This document shows, piece after piece, positions 17,258 to 25,163 of a DNA stretch of 64,000 nt. Location of the stretch: contig NZ_CP029064.1 of NCBI RefSeq assembly GCF_003076275.1, positions 4,196,001 to 4,260,000 on the forward strand. Direction: 5' to 3'. A program made the translations under genes and the position numbers. Under the pieces are notes generated by a model that worked only from the letters and a program-made list of their open reading frames with translations, was not told the origin of the DNA and searched no databases. How positions within the stretch are numbered: position 1 is the stretch's first letter; every line of letters begins with the position of its first letter. Source of the stretch: Microbulbifer sp. A4B17 (GTDB taxonomy: Bacteria; Pseudomonadota; Gammaproteobacteria; Pseudomonadales; Cellvibrionaceae).

Positions 17258-18574
17258 TTAGGCTACTGCATCACTCACTTCTGTTTCCAGATCTGGAATA
17301 CGCAACTCACCTGAGATTAATTTAGGGAGAAGCGTGTCACGGAGTCTGGCTAATACTTGACTTTCTTTGCTTAAGGAAACTGCTTTATAAGAAAAATGCT
17401 CTAACTTTTTGTCGATCACGGCCAATGCCTCTTTACCAGGCACTAGGATTTTTTGTTCCGACAATATTTTTCGACTCAGTTCGGTCTGACCAGTGCTGCC
17501 TTCTCCCAGAGACTCAACATAGGACTCAAGTGAAAGCATCATTTGTCCAAAGGCAAAAATTGGATACACATCCTCCCTAGGCCGAACAACAGTAACATGT
17601 GAATCCACAACTGTTGTTTCGGGCAGATACTTAACCTGAGCCATCCGGCCTAAAGTGCCAACGCCTGTTGAATTAATTAGCATGTCGCCAATCTTTAGCT
17701 CTCGCCCAATTGTTTTTCTTAAACTGGGGTCATTTCTTCGTGAAAGTTCAAAATTAACCTCATGATTTCTAATACATTTCTGATTAAGTACAACCGTACC
17801 TTCCTCTTCAGTATATTTAGGAGATATACCACGGCGTAACTCTGTCGTAATTTCTGCAAGACTATTTATCCCCCACCCCTTCGGCACCCAACCCAAAGCC
17901 TCAGTTTGCTCGAACTCACAGGGAAAGTGCTGACGAATAGCTTCCGGCAGGGGTTTATGATCCGGCTTGGCCAGTTGTTGCTGGCGGCGTTGGGCGCGGG
18001 CTTGCAGGGCATCGGGAATGGGCTTGCCTGCCGCGAGGGCGTTATCGATAACCGGGTCAAAATCTACAAACCAACTTTTAAACAGGGCCTGGGCCATTTG
18101 TTCTAGGGTTTGGTTGGTTTGGCGGTTGAGATGAATTTTATTCTCGTATCTTTCTAGGGCTACACCAATTTTCTTTTGCTCATCTTTATTCTTGGTAGCC
18201 CAAACTAAAAATGGATATACTGCATTTCTATTTAACGATTTTTGAGCACTTCCAGAATTGAATTGATCAAAATCTATCTGAGATAATAAGTAATAAATAT
18301 AGCGTTCATCATTTCCTTTGAAGTCTGTTACATACAGAGCTGTATTTAAAGGCCAAAAATCGCTATCTGAGTAACTAACAACTCCCATAGAGTTTCCGCT
18401 ACGACCAATGACTATCCCTGGTCCCTTGCATTTAGCCTCATCATGATAACCAGTAAGACCTGAGGACCCCATAATCGGTATTTCCCCTTTTCGCCGGTCT
18501 TGTGATGGAAGGTCATGCCCTCTTTGGAGAGCTACGAGATCACCTAATGGAATTTTTCCCCACTCACTTGCCAT
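17258..18574 (-). CDS. hsdS: Type I restriction specificity subunit (HsdS)
   Basis: I take ATG 18574 (MASEWGKIPLGDL) because it overlaps the hsdM stop by 11 bases, a usual HsdM/HsdS junction; a longer frame from 18628 would lie further inside hsdM. The 438-residue product has two target-recognition domains, each followed by a conserved helix: first WGKIPLGDLVALQRG to about 155, then the coiled spacer NRQTNQTLEQMAQALFKSWF; second from GWGINSLAEITTELRRG to about 400, ending in LRDTLLPKLISGEL. It sets the DNA sequence recognised for methylation and cleavage. The target site cannot be read from the sequence. Confidence 0.93.
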   Translation of the reverse strand: MASEWGKIPLGDLVALQRGHDLPSQDRRKGEIPIMGSSGLTGYHDEAKCKGPGIVIGRSGNSMGVVSYSDSDFWPLNTALYVTDFKGNDERYIYYLLSQIDFDQFNSGSAQKSLNRNAVYPFLVWATKNKDEQKKIGVALERYENKIHLNRQTNQTLEQMAQALFKSWFVDFDPVIDNALAAGKPIPDALQARAQRRQQQLAKPDHKPLPEAIRQHFPCEFEQTEALGWVPKGWGINSLAEITTELRRGISPKYTEEEGTVVLNQKCIRNHEVNFELSRRNDPSLRKTIGRELKIGDMLINSTGVGTLGRMAQVKYLPETTVVDSHVTVVRPREDVYPIFAFGQMMLSLESYVESLGEGSTGQTELSRKILSEQKILVPGKEALAVIDKKLEHFSYKAVSLSKESQVLARLRDTLLPKLISGELRIPDLETEVSDAVA

Positions 18575-20135
18575 AACCCAGCACCCCCAGATTCTGGCAA
18601 ATAGCTTTATCCAACGCTTCGGCTTCACCCATCTGTCGATACAATGTCTGGCTTAACTCACGCATTTTCTCTTCGAAAGGAATACCATCATCTTCCAGCT
18701 CAGCAGCCCCCACATAGCGCCCTGGAGTCAAGACATAGTCGTTGGCTTTAATCTCTTCGAGGCTGGCGGCTTTGCAGTAACCGGCAATATCCTCATAGTC
18801 ACCGTCTTTTTCTTCACCGCGCCAAGCGTGATAGGTTTGCGCAATTTTGGCGATATCGTCAGTGGTCAGCTCTTTGTGGATACGGCTGGCCATAGTGCCC
18901 ATCTGGCGGGCGTCGATAAATAGGGATTCGCCTTTGCGCTCCCGGTAGCCATGTACCTTGTCTTCCCCTTTATTTTTGGTGAGGAACCACAGACATACGG
19001 GAATTTGCGTGGTGTAAAAAAGTTGGCCCGGCAGGGCGATCATGCAGTCCACATGGTCGTTATCGATAATCTCCTGGCGAATGGTGCCTTCACCACTGGT
19101 ATTGGAACTCATAGAGCCGTTGGCCAATACAAAGCCGGCAGTGCCGCTCTCGCTCAGCTTGCTTAACATATGCAAGATCCAGGCGTAGTTGGCATTGCCG
19201 GTGGGCGGTACGGTATAGCCGCCCCAGCGGGGATCATCAGTCAGCTCATTATCTGCCCGCCACTGTTTCTGGTTAAACGGCGGGTTGGCCAGTATATAAT
19301 CGGCCTTCAGGTCCGGGTGCTGGTCCTTAAAAAAAGTATCCCCAGCTACTTCTCCCAGGTTGCCGCTAATACCGCGTATGGCCAGGTTCATTTTCGCCAG
19401 TTTATAAGTGGTGCTGGTGTATTCCTGCCCGTAGATAGAAATATCTTTTTGGTTGCCGTTGTGGCTGTTCACAAACTTAATGGACTGCACAAACATTCCA
19501 CCGGAGCCGCAACAAGGGTCGTAGATCTTGCCCTTGTAGGGTTCGAGCATTTCCGCCAGCAGTGCCACTACCGATTTCGGTGTATAGAACTCGCCACCAC
19601 CCTTGCCTTCAGATGCGGCAAATTTACCCAGGAAGTATTCGTAAACCCGGCCCACCAGATCCTCTTCACTGATATGACACTCGCTGGCAAGGGTCTCGAT
19701 ATTGTTGATGGTATCCAGCAGTGCCGCCAGCTTACTGGCTTCCAGGCCCAGGCGGGAGAAGTAGTTATCCGGCAGTGCACCGGCCAGAGATTTATTGGCC
19801 TTTTCAATGGTGTGCAAGGCGGTATCGATTTTAAGGGCGATATCGTCCTGCTTGCTGTGCTTGATAATGTAATCCCAGCGCGCGGCTTCTTCCAGATAGA
19901 AGACATTACTCTGGGTGTAAAACGGCACGGTATCGACAAACGCCTCTTTGCCATCCTCAATCAGCGCCTGGCGGTGGGCCTCAAACTTATCGCTAATAAA
20001 CTTGAGGAAGATCAGGCTCAGGACGATATGTTTGTATTCGGAGGACTCTACTGAGCCGCGCAACTTATTGGCGCTGTCCCAGAGGGACTCTTCAAAAGAG
20101 ACGGTTTGCTTGGGTTTTGCGGACTTCTTGGCCAT
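18564..20135 (-). CDS. hsdM: Type I restriction N6-adenine methyltransferase (HsdM)
   Basis: ATG 20135 (MAKKSAKPKQTVSFEESLW) is preferred over an upstream start at 20177 because it begins the normal HsdM N-terminus. The 523-residue product contains motif I YDPCCGSGGMFVQ (about 205) and the catalytic NPPF in ILANPPFNQKQW (about 282), the signature of gamma-class N6-adenine methylases. With HsdS it methylates the host target sites from S-adenosylmethionine and protects the chromosome. It is the first gene of the hsdM-hsdS-hsdR operon and divergent from the Mrr-like gene at 20627. Confidence 0.95.
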   Translation of the reverse strand: MAKKSAKPKQTVSFEESLWDSANKLRGSVESSEYKHIVLSLIFLKFISDKFEAHRQALIEDGKEAFVDTVPFYTQSNVFYLEEAARWDYIIKHSKQDDIALKIDTALHTIEKANKSLAGALPDNYFSRLGLEASKLAALLDTINNIETLASECHISEEDLVGRVYEYFLGKFAASEGKGGGEFYTPKSVVALLAEMLEPYKGKIYDPCCGSGGMFVQSIKFVNSHNGNQKDISIYGQEYTSTTYKLAKMNLAIRGISGNLGEVAGDTFFKDQHPDLKADYILANPPFNQKQWRADNELTDDPRWGGYTVPPTGNANYAWILHMLSKLSESGTAGFVLANGSMSSNTSGEGTIRQEIIDNDHVDCMIALPGQLFYTTQIPVCLWFLTKNKGEDKVHGYRERKGESLFIDARQMGTMASRIHKELTTDDIAKIAQTYHAWRGEEKDGDYEDIAGYCKAASLEEIKANDYVLTPGRYVGAAELEDDGIPFEEKMRELSQTLYRQMGEAEALDKAICQNLGVLGYGK

Positions 20136-20626
20136 ATACAGCGTATTCCTTGGTGTTTTCGCCCTCCCCGGCATCACTATTGGGCAAGGCGACAGATCTT
20201 ATTGCGCCTAATTTTGCCCGATTCCGGGGGGACTGTCGCCCCGCACAAAAGTCAGTCTCTCCAGTCATTAAGGCCCTACTTATCGCCGCGCAGTGTTGGC
20301 ACATTGGTACCCAGTAATAACCCATTAGCCAACCGCAGCTTTTCAGGTTTATCGCTTCCGACTAATACAGTTAGCCATGTGCCGATTGTACAAATTTTCG
20401 ACAAAATCATTTCGGCTTTTACCCATGGGATTTGCCTGATTGGTAGCCACTCACATTTAACCCACTTTTAATTTCGGGCCAGGCTTCGCCCTTGACACGC
20501 CTACAGCGAGTTTCAATGATTGCAACCACCAGCGGCCAGTTCAGCCTCCGCCCCTGCGCAAGCCATACAAAAAGCTCAGCGGGACGGCCAACGAGTTAAA
20601 AAATTTAAGCAATAGGGAATCGAAGT
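20136..20626. other. Divergent intergenic region between hsdM and the Mrr-like gene
   Basis: About 490 bases that must carry the promoters of both the hsd operon and the Mrr-like gene. I could not support a specific promoter or operator in it, and no gene is visible. Confidence 0.4.
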
Positions 20627-21616
20627 ATGACCAACGCATGGATGATCCGCGCCGGGCGCGGTGGTATTTACAGTGAAGACTTCGAGAAAGGCTTTGCCGC
20701 AATCGGTTGGTCACAACTGGGAGACCTAAGCCAGTATTCAAGCACCGAGCGCTTGCGGGACGAATACATCAAGATTTACGGCAATGACAAACCCTCGGCC
20801 ACCGCCAACGCCCTGGCTATGATCCTGAAGTTTCGCGATCAGATTGCCGCTGGCGACTATATTGTGAGCTACAACCCGGAGACACGGAACTACCTGTTGG
20901 GCGTCGATAAAGGGGAGTATCTCTACCAACCGGATATTATCGGCGACTACGCCAACTTACGTAAGGTGGAATGGCTCGGTAAAGTCAGCCGTGACCAGCT
21001 GCCCCAGAAAGCAAAGAACTCCCTCGGCTCCACCCTCACCCTCTTCTCCTTAAGCCAGGAAACCATTGACGCCTTCCTAACCATATTCGAGGGCCGTACG
21101 CTAACGCCGCAGGAAGACGAAGCCGCAGAAACTGATAGCGCACAGCTCAAAGATGAAACCGTGGCCCAGAGCCACGAACTAATCAAAGACAAGATCGCCG
21201 CACTGTTGCCCGAGGAAATGGAAGAATTGGTTGCGGCGATACTGCGCGCAATGGGTTTTAAGGCCAAGGTGTCCCCCAAAGGCCCTGATCGCGGTGTCGA
21301 TGTGATCGCCTCACCGGACGGCCTGGGCCTTACCCAGCCGCGCATTAAAGCGGAAGTGAAACATCGCGATGGCTCCATGGGTGCCCCTGCCATACGCGGC
21401 TTTATCGGCGCCCTGCGGGAAGGGGACTCGGGCCTATTCGTCAGCACTGGCGGCTTCACCCGCGAAGCCCGCTACGAAGCCGACCGCTCCACCTTCCCCC
21501 TCACTCTGGTGGACCTCGACGACCTGGCCGATCTTATCGTCAGCCACTATGAAAGCTTCGATTTGGAAGGACGGGCACTGATGCCTCTGGTGCGTATTTA
21601 CTGGCCAGTGGATTAA
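20627..21616 (+). CDS. Mrr-family restriction endonuclease with N-terminal PUA/EVE-like domain
   Basis: The 329-residue product has two parts. Residues 1-100 (WMIRAGRGGIYSEDF, ANALAMILKFRDQIAAGDYI) resemble N-terminal recognition domains found on restriction-system proteins. Residues about 190-310 are an Mrr-type nuclease: MEELVAAILRAMGF, then GPDRGVDVIA with Asp225, and IKAEVKHRDG with Glu243 and Lys245, the D...ExK site. Enzymes of this type usually cut modified DNA (type IV), which would add to the adjacent type I system. It is transcribed away from hsdM. The following small genes are on the same strand. Confidence 0.85.
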   Translation: MTNAWMIRAGRGGIYSEDFEKGFAAIGWSQLGDLSQYSSTERLRDEYIKIYGNDKPSATANALAMILKFRDQIAAGDYIVSYNPETRNYLLGVDKGEYLYQPDIIGDYANLRKVEWLGKVSRDQLPQKAKNSLGSTLTLFSLSQETIDAFLTIFEGRTLTPQEDEAAETDSAQLKDETVAQSHELIKDKIAALLPEEMEELVAAILRAMGFKAKVSPKGPDRGVDVIASPDGLGLTQPRIKAEVKHRDGSMGAPAIRGFIGALREGDSGLFVSTGGFTREARYEADRSTFPLTLVDLDDLADLIVSHYESFDLEGRALMPLVRIYWPVD

Positions 21617-21634
21617 GACAGGCGGGCTAGTACC

Positions 21635-21928
21635 GTGATCGAATATCGCTATCCAGAAGAGAAAACCGTTGCCCTGTTTTTTGCTGAAATACTGCAAGAT
21701 GTAGTGGCAATGGATATTTTAGAGCGTGGATATGTAACCTCTTCAGAAGAAGCCACTCATCTCAGCAAGTTCTTCTGGGCCATGGTTGATAAATCCGCTC
21801 AAGAGCCAGAGCTACCTTGCGAGGCCAGCTCTGAATACTGGCTAGAAAAGCTGTATAACAGCTTTGGCGGACACCTTTTCGAAAAGGGTTATGAGCAGCA
21901 GTGGGATGAAGAAATTGATAATGCTTAA
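21635..21928 (+). CDS. Small acidic protein, paralog of 22634-22975
   Basis: GTG 21635 begins MIEYRYPEEKTVALFFAEIL, 18 bases after the Mrr-like stop. The 97-residue product shares its plan with the protein at 22634: MIE start, EEATHLSKFFWAMVDKSA matching EARNLTQFFWDMADQAA, then EKLYNSFGGHLFEKGYEQQW matching EKLMNIFIGHIKKAGFNQQW. I do not recognise the family. Together with the Imm11-like gene between them, these look like members of an immunity-gene set, but that is inference. Confidence 0.65.
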   Translation: MIEYRYPEEKTVALFFAEILQDVVAMDILERGYVTSSEEATHLSKFFWAMVDKSAQEPELPCEASSEYWLEKLYNSFGGHLFEKGYEQQWDEEIDNA

Positions 21929-21942
21929 AATCCCACCCATTT

Positions 21943-22542
21943 ATGTATAAGCTGAAAAATGGGATAGCCGAAGTGACATATAAAATCAGCTTTAATTACA
22001 CGGACTTCTATAACTTAGATTTTAATCTTGAAGAACTTGGGGATACTCTTGATGAAACTCTGGGTGAAGATGAGTTCTACAGTTATAGCTGGGACAATAT
22101 CTCTCTTAAAGAGTATTGGGTAGATATAGGCGCAAAGTTTGTAGATGTTGGGCTTAACAACAATGCAAATCCCGATATTACTACATGGAACGGCGCAAAC
22201 TTAGTATTATCGCCGCATGCCTATGGCAAACTGAAAAACCACCTCAGACCACTGGGGGAGTTTCTACCACTCACTATCAACAATCAGATTTATTGTGTTT
22301 TCAACTGCCTAAATACTGTGCAGGCGGACAAGCGTGTAAGCAAAGCAGACATTGTGGATAATTTATGGATGGGAGTGAAAAGCATAGGATTTGATGAACG
22401 TAGTGTTAAAGACAATCTAATTTTCAAGAGCAAGTTTGACCGCTGTTCAGCGCTCTATTGTGGAGACAAGTTCAAAAGTTTAGTAGAAGAGCTAGGCCTT
22501 AAGGGGCTTATATTCAACAAAGACCTCCTAACCTCTTTCTAA
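21943..22542 (+). CDS. Imm11-like (DUF1629-type) immunity protein
   Basis: The 199-residue product has NLVLSPHAYGKLKNHL, then PLTINNQIYCVFNCLNTVQA, and near the end a segment SALYCGDKFKSLVEELGLKG followed by LIF. This order (a strand with a YY/YC-x-NCLN type centre, and a final DKFK.LVEE.GLKGL motif) is that of the Imm11/DUF1629 family, which protects cells against polymorphic toxins. No toxin gene is nearby, so it would be an orphan. It begins 14 bases after the first small paralog and has a weak ribosome binding site. Confidence 0.6.
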   Translation: MYKLKNGIAEVTYKISFNYTDFYNLDFNLEELGDTLDETLGEDEFYSYSWDNISLKEYWVDIGAKFVDVGLNNNANPDITTWNGANLVLSPHAYGKLKNHLRPLGEFLPLTINNQIYCVFNCLNTVQADKRVSKADIVDNLWMGVKSIGFDERSVKDNLIFKSKFDRCSALYCGDKFKSLVEELGLKGLIFNKDLLTSF

Positions 22543-22633
22543 TTTGTACGTTAGTGGCACAATCAATTGGAAAGTTAATCCGTACAAGATAATTAGTATA
22601 TTGAGCAAACTTAAAACCTAATATTTGCAAGCG

Positions 22634-22975
22634 ATGATTGAATTTAGCGAGCACGAAACCACTATCAAGGGTGTGGTATTATATTATTCCAGAAAATTAG
22701 AAAATCAATTTGCCGAGGATCTCGTACTCGGAATAAATGATATCACTTCCGCTAACGAAGCCAGAAATCTCACCCAGTTTTTCTGGGACATGGCAGACCA
22801 AGCAGCTGAAGATTACCAGGTCGACAAAGAGTTAGAGTTTGAAGTGGATCTTGAGAGCTGCATGGAAAAGCTAATGAATATTTTCATCGGACATATCAAG
22901 AAAGCAGGCTTTAACCAACAATGGGTTGAAGAATCCAACAGAATTAACGGCGCGAAAAATAGTTTGCAAAATTGA
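22634..22975 (+). CDS. Small acidic protein, paralog of 21635-21928
   Basis: ATG 22634 aligns with the start of the paralog (MIEFSEHETTIKGVV); a TTG nine bases upstream is less likely. The 113-residue product carries the same core (EARNLTQFFWDMADQAA; EKLMNIFIGHIKKAGFNQQW) and is longer by an acidic middle segment and a C-terminal tail. Function is unknown. A strong terminator follows at 23004-23041. Confidence 0.65.
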   Translation: MIEFSEHETTIKGVVLYYSRKLENQFAEDLVLGINDITSANEARNLTQFFWDMADQAAEDYQVDKELEFEVDLESCMEKLMNIFIGHIKKAGFNQQWVEESNRINGAKNSLQN

Positions 22976-23003
22976 TATTTAGCGATTCTAGCTGTCAGGA
23001 ATA

Positions 23004-23041
23004 TTGGTAGATCTAGATTAATCCTAATCTGGATCTACCAA
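23004..23041 (+). terminator. Long-stem terminator
   Basis: TTGGTAGATCTAGATTA (23004-23020), loop ATCC, and a right arm (23025-23041) complementary with one mismatch, followed by TTTAA. It ends the mrr/immunity-like gene string. Confidence 0.75.
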
Positions 23042-23414
23042 TTTAATACGCCTCTTCCGCAAGCGCTCAATAAAACCTGCTCTTCAACTCATACGGCAAA
23101 CCTACCACACCTCCTTGCCCTTATATCTCATTGATATGACCACCTTAATCATTATTAATCTCCAGAATCTCGGATTGGGATGCCATCTAGACAGAGCAAA
23201 GACGATAAATATTCCCTCAGATTGCCGCTAAAACCTTTAAAATCTGCATTTTCCATATAAATCAGTTAGTTAGGCTATTAAAATCTCTTAACTTAAAAAT
23301 CAAGAAGGCTTAATTGGAGACCAAATGCCCGTGAGAACACTGTAATTACCACTCTCTCATTGACGAAGCCGCCAGATATTAATATATTAATCAACGTGAG
23401 TAGCGATAGTCGGT

Positions 23415-23527
23415 GTCCCTTTGGGGTAGCTCTCATGGCACCAGTTAACACTGGTTTCCACCAAAGTGTGGTCATAATCAAGACGCCCGACAGTGATTAT
23501 GCAGAGCCCCGGTTTTCCGGGGCTTTT
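23415..23527 (+). ncRNA. Candidate structured small RNA with terminator
   Basis: Successive hairpins lie in a gene-free stretch: a CCC-TTT-GGG turn at 23417-23425, ACCAG-TTAACA-CTGGT (23440-23455), a short CCAC/GTGG (23458-23471), ATAATCA paired with TGATTAT (23474-23500), and a strong terminator AGCCCCGG-TTTT-CCGGGGCT plus T-run (23505-23527). No reading frame covers them. The closing terminator implies a transcript. No promoter was identified, so the 5' end is unknown. Confidence 0.35.
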
Positions 23528-23540
23528 GCATTTTTGATGC

Positions 23541-24092
23541 TTATAATCGTTTTCTGAGATATTCCGACAAAATCATACAAAAGCGTTTACCGCCGTGCCC
23601 CCGCACATCAAACGGACGATTTCTCCGCCAGTGCACACTGCGAACCCAAAGCTCCAACTGTGGATCGCGCTTACTTTTGAAATTTAAACGCATACAGATA
23701 TACCAACCCTGCTGCTCCTTAAACCCAGAGCGACTTTCTTGCCGATAAATAATTTCCCTACTTCCCCCTATAAGGCAATTTCGGTATGTCAGGTCACGAA
23801 TAATCTCCGGTAACTGTTGCGAAAAGTCCCATCGAGCAGGGCAAAAAACTCTCTCTTCCACATTGCCGCCACGCTTTGATTCACGAACCATTACGTGACT
23901 ATCTAAGTCTTCAGAATTTCGTGACCGCGTAAAACAATGGTTGGAAAAAATAACTCGGCAAGCAATATCTGTCGCAGGCTCTCCCTTTTCCATCTTCACA
24001 CCATATGAAGTCTCGAATTCCTGTGTGTGCTTTAGGTTGTAGATATTTCCCGTATCGGGACAAATCCATTGCCATTTTTTCTTATCGTACAT
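23541..24092 (-). CDS. Uncharacterised protein of a mobile-element-associated family
   Basis: The 183-residue product starts at ATG 24092 without a clear ribosome binding site. Motifs are YNLKHTQEFE, VIFSNHCFTRSR, ERVFCPARWDFSQQLPEII and GWYICMRLNF. The combination of an FS.HCFT motif and an R.FC..R..LS..LP motif is one I associate, from memory, with an unnamed family scattered in prophages and islands. No catalytic site is evident. It faces the candidate RNA and lies between the defence genes and the csrA region. Confidence 0.5.
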   Translation of the reverse strand: MYDKKKWQWICPDTGNIYNLKHTQEFETSYGVKMEKGEPATDIACRVIFSNHCFTRSRNSEDLDSHVMVRESKRGGNVEERVFCPARWDFSQQLPEIIRDLTYRNCLIGGSREIIYRQESRSGFKEQQGWYICMRLNFKSKRDPQLELWVRSVHWRRNRPFDVRGHGGKRFCMILSEYLRKRL

Positions 24093-24497
24093 GGAGGCTA
24101 ACCGGCAAATTTAATAAGTAGACCTAAAGGAAAATTCATTATCCTGCACTTACCAACTAATTCAATATCAAATAAATTATGACCGGATAATTCAGTTTAA
24201 ACGTTTAATCAACACATAAAGCCAAACTCAATTTAACCGGACACATCCAATAAGAAATTGATACCCACAAGACAGGTGGAAAAAATATAGGCGCCCAAAT
24301 AATCTTATTGGATTTTATTCAGTTTTCTTCGGCGTCAAAGCTGCGTAGAATCGAGTGATATTTATCAACATTTTGGGCAGTGATAAAACCGGCTTCTACA
24401 AGCAAGCAGCCCAAGATAAAACAAGAACATCAATAATTTTCTAAAAGACCCATTCTCAAAGGAGAACGGTAGCGTGACGTAAGAATAAGTAAAAGGC
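24093..24497. other. Intergenic stretch
   Basis: About 400 AT-rich bases with no gene or recognisable element. It must hold the promoter for the minus-strand gene ending at 23541 and probably for the hairpin/csrA transcript. I cannot place either one. Confidence 0.35.
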
Positions 24498-24531
24498 GCT
24501 GACCCAAGGTGCGGCAACACCCGGGGTCAGC
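24498..24531 (+). promoter_or_regulatory. Two-level hairpin in the csrA leader
   Basis: GCTGACCC (24498-24505) pairs with GGGTCAGC (24524-24531). Within it, GGTG (24508-24511) pairs with CACC (24518-24521) around the loop CGGCAA. It lies 37 bases before the small ORF and about 250 before csrA. There is no T-run, so it is not a plain terminator. P4-type satellites carry a small immunity RNA ahead of their early genes, and this could be a counterpart, but I have no direct evidence. Confidence 0.45.
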
Positions 24532-24567
24532 TAACCAAATTGATAAATACCCTATCAAAGTGGCTAC

Positions 24568-24861
24568 ATGAATGGTACGCTAGAAACCCTCTCGTCTTCA
24601 ATAAAAGGTTGCAAATTCAGTAACCTGAGGCGATTCCCCAAGCACAGGGAGTCTAGCGCCCGCCTTTTCTTCTTTTACGCCTACCGTTCTCGCGCCCCTC
24701 CTAATACCTGCAACCGATATTACTTTCCTGGCCTTCCCGTTGCGGGAGGTTTGCCAATGCATTGCGTCTCATTAGGAAACCAATATGTTGATTTTAAACC
24801 GCCGTACAGGCGAGAACCTCAGGATTGGGGAAAACGTCTCAATAACAATATTAGAAGTTAA
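24568..24861 (+). CDS. Small Arg/Phe-rich ORF overlapping csrA, possibly Ash-like
   Basis: ATG 24568 opens 97 codons. The centre reads [20 protein letters not shown] and [20 protein letters not shown], then [13 protein letters not shown]. This resembles, from memory, the short Ash-type ORFs found ahead of early genes in P4-like satellites. The frame then runs 77 bases into csrA, whose ribosome binding site and start lie inside it. It may be translated and couple csrA expression, or be a leader frame only. Confidence 0.4.
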   Translation: MNGTLETLSSSIKGCKFSNLRRFPKHRESSARLFFFYAYRSRAPPNTCNRYYFPGLPVAGGLPMHCVSLGNQYVDFKPPYRREPQDWGKRLNNNIRS

Positions 24862-24991
24862 AGGTAATCAGGTGCGGGTAGGTATAATCGCTCCCAAGAC
24901 CTTACCAGTTCACCGTGAAGAGATATATAGGAGAATCAAAAGACAACAGAGGCAAGACAATGGGGGGATAAAAAAACAGATTCTCCTGTAG
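24785..24991 (+). CDS. csrA: Accessory CsrA/RsmA-family RNA-binding regulator
   Basis: The 68-residue product keeps the CsrA core: [32 protein letters not shown], and [10 protein letters not shown], including Leu4, Arg6 and Arg44, which contact the GGA motif in target RNA. CsrA dimers bind near ribosome binding sites and alter translation. The C-terminal tail ([12 protein letters not shown]) is unlike that of usual chromosomal copies. AGGA at about 24774 serves as ribosome binding site and is also a minimal CsrA motif, so autoregulation is possible. It lies within accessory DNA, so I take it as an extra copy; the usual one is not in this window. Confidence 0.88.
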   Translation: MLILNRRTGENLRIGENVSITILEVKGNQVRVGIIAPKTLPVHREEIYRRIKRQQRQDNGGIKKQILL

Positions 24992-25069
24992 AATGAGTCC
25001 TAACAATCCTGCTTAGGCCCTACTGCTCCAAGGACGATAACAACCGCAACCCTTGTATAATCGAACAAT

Positions 25070-25120
25070 CTGTCCAGCATTTAGGGTTTCCCTATTCCAA
25101 AGGCCCTAAATACTGGACAG
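25070..25120. terminator. Hairpin between convergent csrA and serine hydrolase genes
   Basis: CTGTCCAGCATTTAGGG (25070-25086) and a right arm at 25104-25120 pair along 17 bp with one mismatch. It sits between two convergent genes and probably ends both transcripts, although the T-runs are weak. Confidence 0.55.
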
Positions 25121-25163
25121 AAAACTTTTACAGTTCCTAGGTAAGATCAATTAATATAGCAAT

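Noticed and set aside
19170..20054. A 294-codon plus-strand frame inside hsdM
   Set aside because: hsdM is certain on the other strand, with methylase motifs; this frame shows no domain or start site.
23440..23463. A stretch ending in TCCACCA that looked like a tRNA 3' half
   Set aside because: The ACCAG/CTGGT arm has a six-base loop without TTC, the acceptor segment is too short, and no matching 5' half exists.
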